Assembly (NCBI GenBank): GCA_013397115.1
Contig: VWZW01004710.1
Location: 82,377-146,376 of the forward strand
Reading direction: 5' to 3'
From: Edolisoma coerulescens
Lineage: Eukaryota; Chordata; Aves; Passeriformes; Campephagidae
Length of the DNA: 64,000 nucleotides
Shown piece by piece: positions 61,961-64,000 of the stretch. The notes beneath the pieces are model-generated. The model was not told where the DNA came from, searched no databases, and saw nothing but the letters and a program-made list of their open reading frames with translations. Made by a program: the position numbers and the translations under genes. Each line of letters opens with the position of its first letter. Position 1 is the stretch's first letter.

Positions 61961-64000
61961 GGTTTAACAGCTGCAAAGCCAATTTTTGATCCACATGTAT
62001 ATCTGCAGTAAAAATATATACTGGATGCTAAAGATTAAAGTTTTGTCAAAGCTCTTTGTTTTGTTTCCTGTGAATGCAGGTCTCCACTGACAGCATGTCA
62101 TTTGTTACTATTTATCACGAGGCTGTGAGTCACATAAGACTGCTCTTGTTCTTTAGTTCCCTGCATGTTGCTCTGTGTAGCGTTTCACATTGCTTGCATT
62201 CACTTTCTAATCTGTGCATTGGGAAAAAAAAGTGTCCCTTCTGACAATGGGAATCAACCTAGTGAAACTACCCATACAAGTAATTGTAACTGAGAGAATA
62301 GTTTAATTTCAAGCTAATTTGAAGAACACCAAGAATTTGCCAGTTTTAAGCAGCTGTGTATTTCAGAAGGGATACATATTCTCTTAGAGCATACTGCACT
62401 GAGTAAGCTATGACACTAGAAAAAAATAGAGAGATGAACTAGCAGTGGAGAGCCCATGAGTTCTAAATGCTTGCTATCACTACTAAATGTGTAGTCAGAA
62501 AGCAAAACTGTAGTATGCCTCTGAGATATGATTCTAAGCACATGATTCAGATTAAATTATGAACACAATAGATTATATTCTATCTAGTCCTATGAGTACT
62601 TAATATTATATATAATAATTTGGATAGCATTTGAAAAATAATGGGGACAGTCTGAGAAAGGAAATCATATAGTAAACAATAAAGTCAGATTTGTTAAAGA
62701 AAAATTGTGATTTCATTTTAAATAAACCTAAAAAAAATACTTTTTTGCCTATCATGGTCTAAATTTACGAACCTTTGGAGATTCTGCACAGCTGGGGAAC
62801 CCCATATATCAAAAATATTTATTTGCACCCAGCCAACACTTCCAGTTGACCCAAACAAAAGTAACACTCAGCAAAGACACTCCTTTTCCTTTTCTCCCAA
62901 ATTCAACAAGCACTTTTAGAGCTCACAGAGGCTCTTTTAAAGAGCAGTAGTAAGGGGCCTTACAAAAGCAGATTTAAGAGAGTGAAGTATATCTCTCAGA
63001 AAAGTCTCCCAGGAGGGTGCAATCTCTTGTCTAGGAGAATGTGTGCAGAACTAAGTGCAACACCTTCCTCAAAGGACTGTGTCCTCGCTATGGCAGCTTT
63101 GGGTCCGGAGACAGCCGTACTATTCAGCACATGCAGAAGCAAGACAGAAGAGCTGCAATGTACCTGGCACATCTCGGCCGTGTCCTGTGCTCGTACCAGT
63201 CCTGCTGTCTCTCAGGCATGGAAAGTAACTGTAAATACCTAAACCCAGTGCTGTCTTTGGCCTTGAATCCACATGCAGAAAGAGGTAGAGTAAGGTCAGA
63301 TAGGGTTATTTTCTGAAGCCCTGGGGATCTGCTCATGTCCACAATTTCTAAGGAAGGAGGGGTGCAGCAAATTAAGCACATTGCCCCTATGGCACTTCAT
63401 CACAGAGCAGGAAGGCTTTTCAGCCCTTAGCAGAAAAACAGAAATAAGGAAATAAAAACCTGGGGATGGAATGAGAAGACGAGGGCAATGAAAGCAGCTG
63501 CCAAAATTGAGCCCAAAGGCAGAAGGTCTGCTAGTGACAGACGGTAGTGACCAAAACACTGCTGGAAGCAGAGACCATATGCAATATTTATTTATTTGAG
63601 GTTTATCAGTTCCTATGTGTGCTCCTAACAAACTGCTTACAACCAAGGTTCCTTTGGCTAAGGCTTTAATGATACTTGCCCATATGCACAGTTTCAGCAG
63701 TATATGATGTGTCTGGTAAAAAGGAAGTCTTCCTTAGACAAAACCCTCAAACTGTATCTTTTGTCCAGTTAGGATAAAGAATGGAGGTACGATCATTGGT
63801 GCCAGGCTCATCTTTAGCAATGGAATAGAACTGTCCAAGCTCCAATTCTCTTGTAAGTGGTCAATTAGTAAACAGGATAATGTGAATGCAGCTTCTTTTC
63901 CTGGGTTATGTAAATCACACCTCTGGCACAGCAGAAAATGATTCTTTTCTTGGTCAGCTTATACTGTATTAAATGTAATTTATAATTTAACTCCACGCGG
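61961..64000. other. Non-coding, single-copy-looking DNA
   Basis: After the CR1 the sequence is AT-rich to about 62900. A relatively CpG-rich patch follows at about 63080-63200, with six CpGs in about 120 bases; frames of 85-116 codons cross it on both strands (63041-63316 plus, 63296-63646 minus) but none is recognisable. No element or RNA gene seen to the window end. Confidence 0.5.

Noticed and set aside
1..64000. CRISPR arrays, operons, riboswitches, bacterial insertion sequences
   Set aside because: The window is vertebrate nuclear DNA; no regularly spaced repeats or prokaryotic gene organisation is present.
1..64000. Endogenous viral genes (gag, pol, env or DNA-virus genes)
   Set aside because: Only LTRs without internal regions are seen; no viral coding motif was found outside the LINE reverse transcriptases.

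Overview
The window looks like vertebrate, most likely avian, nuclear DNA. It is AT-rich, has no compact gene structure, and is sparsely populated by retroelements: CR1 LINEs of the kind that dominate bird genomes and solo LTRs of endogenous retroviruses. The recognisable retroelements total about 5.7 kb of 64 kb (roughly 9%), a low load typical of birds. The LTR at 16.0-16.6 kb resembles ERVL-type LTRs common in birds, including songbirds; I cannot fix the species. A 65-base N run (48629-48693) and two single Ns (23503, 39914) mark this as a draft assembly.

Layout. 1-760: plus-strand CR1 fragment cut by the window edge, with a decayed reverse transcriptase (RT). 4588-6100: a second plus-strand CR1 that reaches its 3' end and is split by a 654-bp solo LTR (4795-5448) with a perfect 5-bp target duplication. 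15948-16705 and 17881-18105: two copies of a segment of about 200 bp, the first split by an antisense ERVL-type solo LTR (16047-16594). 41575-41800: TA/TG simple repeat. 48263-48430: tandem 84-bp duplication (83/84 identical) just before the assembly gap. 56883-57077: a strand-asymmetric G/T-rich tract. 59090-61960: the longest element, an antisense CR1 of about 2.9 kb covering much of ORF2 (endonuclease, linker, RT) and the 3' UTR, with key catalytic motifs destroyed. The rest is single-copy-looking DNA with short inverted repeats and low-complexity runs.

I found no host protein-coding exon, tRNA or rRNA I can support. Apart from retroelement remnants, open frames are of the length expected by chance in six frames of AT-rich DNA. 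The best weak coding candidate is a minus-strand frame at 47022-47357 with a polyadenylation hexamer just after its stop. The window is best read as a gene desert or the inside of a very long intron. No genes work together here; the organisation is a record of nested retroelement insertion, small duplications and possible conserved non-coding elements. I do not see an undescribed biological system. The most useful second-look items are the duplicated segment with its unchanged 36-bp core, the nested inverted repeat at 46320-46447, the hairpins at 42554-42593 and 50829-50858, and the 84-bp tandem duplication.
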